Shown: positions 27,873 to 29,121 of the stretch, one piece after another
Layout: every line of letters begins with the position of its first letter
Position numbering within the stretch: position 1 is the stretch's first letter
Source: a virus
DNA: 29,121 bases
Virus record (IMG/VR): IMGVR_UViG_3300031525_000028
Location: 1 to 29,121 of that record
Direction: 5' to 3' (one strand)
Translations under genes and position numbers: made by a program
The notes under the pieces: model-generated
What the model was told of the DNA's origin: nothing
The model's database searches: none
Seen by the model: only the letters and a program-made list of their open reading frames with translations

Positions 27873-29121
27873 TTAAGTCCCTAATATAGCTTGCGCAGCG
27901 TAATGGAATCGTATTGAGCAAGATAAGTTATCAGCGCCGCCACTAACAGCAGTTGCTATAGCTGTCATATTGTTTGGTAAGTATTCTACGCTCTTTGTGC
28001 TCACTCCACCTGCCGTCCAAAATGATGCAACAATCTGATCCGTTATGGCTTGCGGAGTTCCATTTCTAAATATTTGAAATGAAACATTATTTATTGTTCC
28101 GACAGTAGAAAAAATACTTGTTACTGGAATAGCGCGTTTTACAGTATTAAATTGAAATTCCCACGGCGCGCCGTAACATCTTCCATCGTCAACTCCTGGA
28201 GTTTGGTTTTTATTAATAACACCGACTAAAGTGCTGGCACCTTGCAGCGTTCCATTATCATAAGATTTTTCATAATAGTATTGACACTGCCGCAATACAT
28301 CATCAAAAGTCTGAGCTTGTGTATCAATAGCAAAATCATTATTTACCAAAGAAATAGAATCAATCACAAAATAATCAGGCGTTCCTGAGCTGCTTATATT
28401 TCCAACCGTATAGAACACAGCAGCTAAATACATCGTGTTAGAAGTCGCAATTGGCAACGCAAATCCATTGAATGTATAGTTTTGAGTTGTGCCTAACGCT
28501 GAAGTTGAAACACTATAACTAGGATCATTAACCGGTTTTATGGCAGTCCAACCAGGTGCTATAGTAAGATCAGTTCCAGACCATCCAGCAATAGGTTCAC
28601 TAGCACTTAAAGTTGGAGGTGCTCCAATCGATCTATACAGCAATAACATTTTAAATTTAACGTTAGTACTATTCGTGCTATTAAAACGTAATTTTACCAG
28701 AGCAGAAAGATTATAACCCCAATACGGATCTGTTGTACTGGTGTCTATATATTGAATCAATGCAAATCGGGTCGTAGTAGCCGGAGAAACCGCTTGTATA
28801 ACTAATCCAAAATTATCAGCAAAAGTAGCGGCGCCTGTCGCAAGTTGACTAGCAGCTTCTTGATGCAAAATAGTTTGGTCAGCTATGTATTGGGTTTGGA
28901 CTGCAATGGGAGTGACTGTGGTTGTAACAAACTGAAATGGATTCAATGGAAAATTCCATCCCGTGAGAATTGTTGCTTTAGGCTGAAATATTATTGAATT
29001 TCTATAATAATGAAATAAGTGGTCAATCTGTCGTTCATTCGTTTGCTGTTGATAAATTGGCGTGGCCGGAGCTGTTGATCCACTAACAACTTCTTGTCCT
29101 ACAATCTGAATATTGGTTATT
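27873..29121 (-). CDS. Virion surface / tail protein, 5' end outside window
   Basis: The frame is open from 27873 through the right edge, giving at least 415 residues; no start is needed inside the window. Visible near the edge is QEVVSGSTAPATPIYQQQTN, followed by RNSIIFQPKATILTGWNFPL. The remainder is beta-rich and ends with an RCQYYYEKSYDNGT segment, a motif of the 'CQRYYEKSY' type frequently seen in phage carbohydrate-binding or tail-associated proteins, then AIPVTSIFSTVGTINNVSFQ. This pattern points to a tail fibre or baseplate-like surface protein upstream of the long fibre. Identification is by pattern only. Confidence 0.7.
   Translation of the reverse strand, partial: ITNIQIVGQEVVSGSTAPATPIYQQQTNERQIDHLFHYYRNSIIFQPKATILTGWNFPLNPFQFVTTTVTPIAVQTQYIADQTILHQEAASQLATGAATFADNFGLVIQAVSPATTTRFALIQYIDTSTTDPYWGYNLSALVKLRFNSTNSTNVKFKMLLLYRSIGAPPTLSASEPIAGWSGTDLTIAPGWTAIKPVNDPSYSVSTSALGTTQNYTFNGFALPIATSNTMYLAAVFYTVGNISSSGTPDYFVIDSISLVNNDFAIDTQAQTFDDVLRQCQYYYEKSYDNGTLQGASTLVGVINKNQTPGVDDGRCYGAPWEFQFNTVKRAIPVTSIFSTVGTINNVSFQIFRNGTPQAITDQIVASFWTAGGVSTKSVEYLPNNMTAIATAVSGGADNLSCSIRFHYAAQAILGT

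Overview
The window is a stretch of a tailed-phage genome (free phage or prophage) with a podovirus-like, P22-type head module. It shows a P22-type coat protein (5' part only, at the left edge), scaffold, a 716-residue P22-type portal, a large terminase with ATPase and nuclease motifs, and a small Sf6/P22-type terminase subunit. The DNA is AT-rich, genes are densely packed with many ATGA and TAATG overlaps, and Shine-Dalgarno sites are strong. The sec-type signal peptides and the T4-type lysozyme/3-TM holin pair fit a low-GC Gram-negative, probably gammaproteobacterial, host (inference). I see no integrase, tRNA, rRNA, CRISPR array or host housekeeping gene.

Layout. (1) 1-9905, leftward: the head module, read from a small membrane protein and TerS through TerL, portal and scaffold. 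It continues through a run of tiny, mostly basic genes and a collagen-like gene to the coat gene. A rightward three-gene cassette (826-1716) sits inside this module. (2) 9906-10027: a divergent promoter region with an operator-like inverted repeat. (3) 10028-11666, rightward: nine very small genes, including a HicB-like protein, a ribbon-helix-helix protein and several one-TM proteins. (4) 11669-17626, leftward: read from the right, a winged-helix replication initiator, a 41-residue protein, RNase HI, a TOPRIM primase, a RepA-like helicase, a VRR-NUC nuclease, an HNH endonuclease, a broken second VRR-NUC gene, lysozyme and holin. (5) 17745-22767, rightward: an AlpA-like regulator, a RecT annealase, a Gp157-like protein, two overlapping secreted proteins and a repeat-containing appendage protein, closed by a strong terminator. 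(6) 22821-29121, leftward: a coiled-coil protein, a 1417-residue repetitive tail fibre and further virion-surface proteins running off the right edge.

The replication block looks self-contained. The initiator gene carries three 16-bp palindromic iterons next to a perfect DnaA box, much as the lambda origin lies inside gene O. RNase HI, primase and helicase follow in one translationally coupled operon. Downstream of the helicase is a 311-bp non-coding region with eleven TGTCC/GGACA motifs around a 44-bp AT-only tract, a second candidate origin or control region. RecT and the VRR-NUC protein would add recombination functions.

The most unusual points are the iteron/DnaA-box origin, the TGTCC/GGACA region, a near-perfect chromosomal parS-like site, a VRR-NUC gene apparently decapitated by an HNH gene, an intrinsic terminator facing the wrong way for its neighbours, a rightward cassette of two diverged paralogues inside the head operon, and a collagen-like gene between scaffold and coat.
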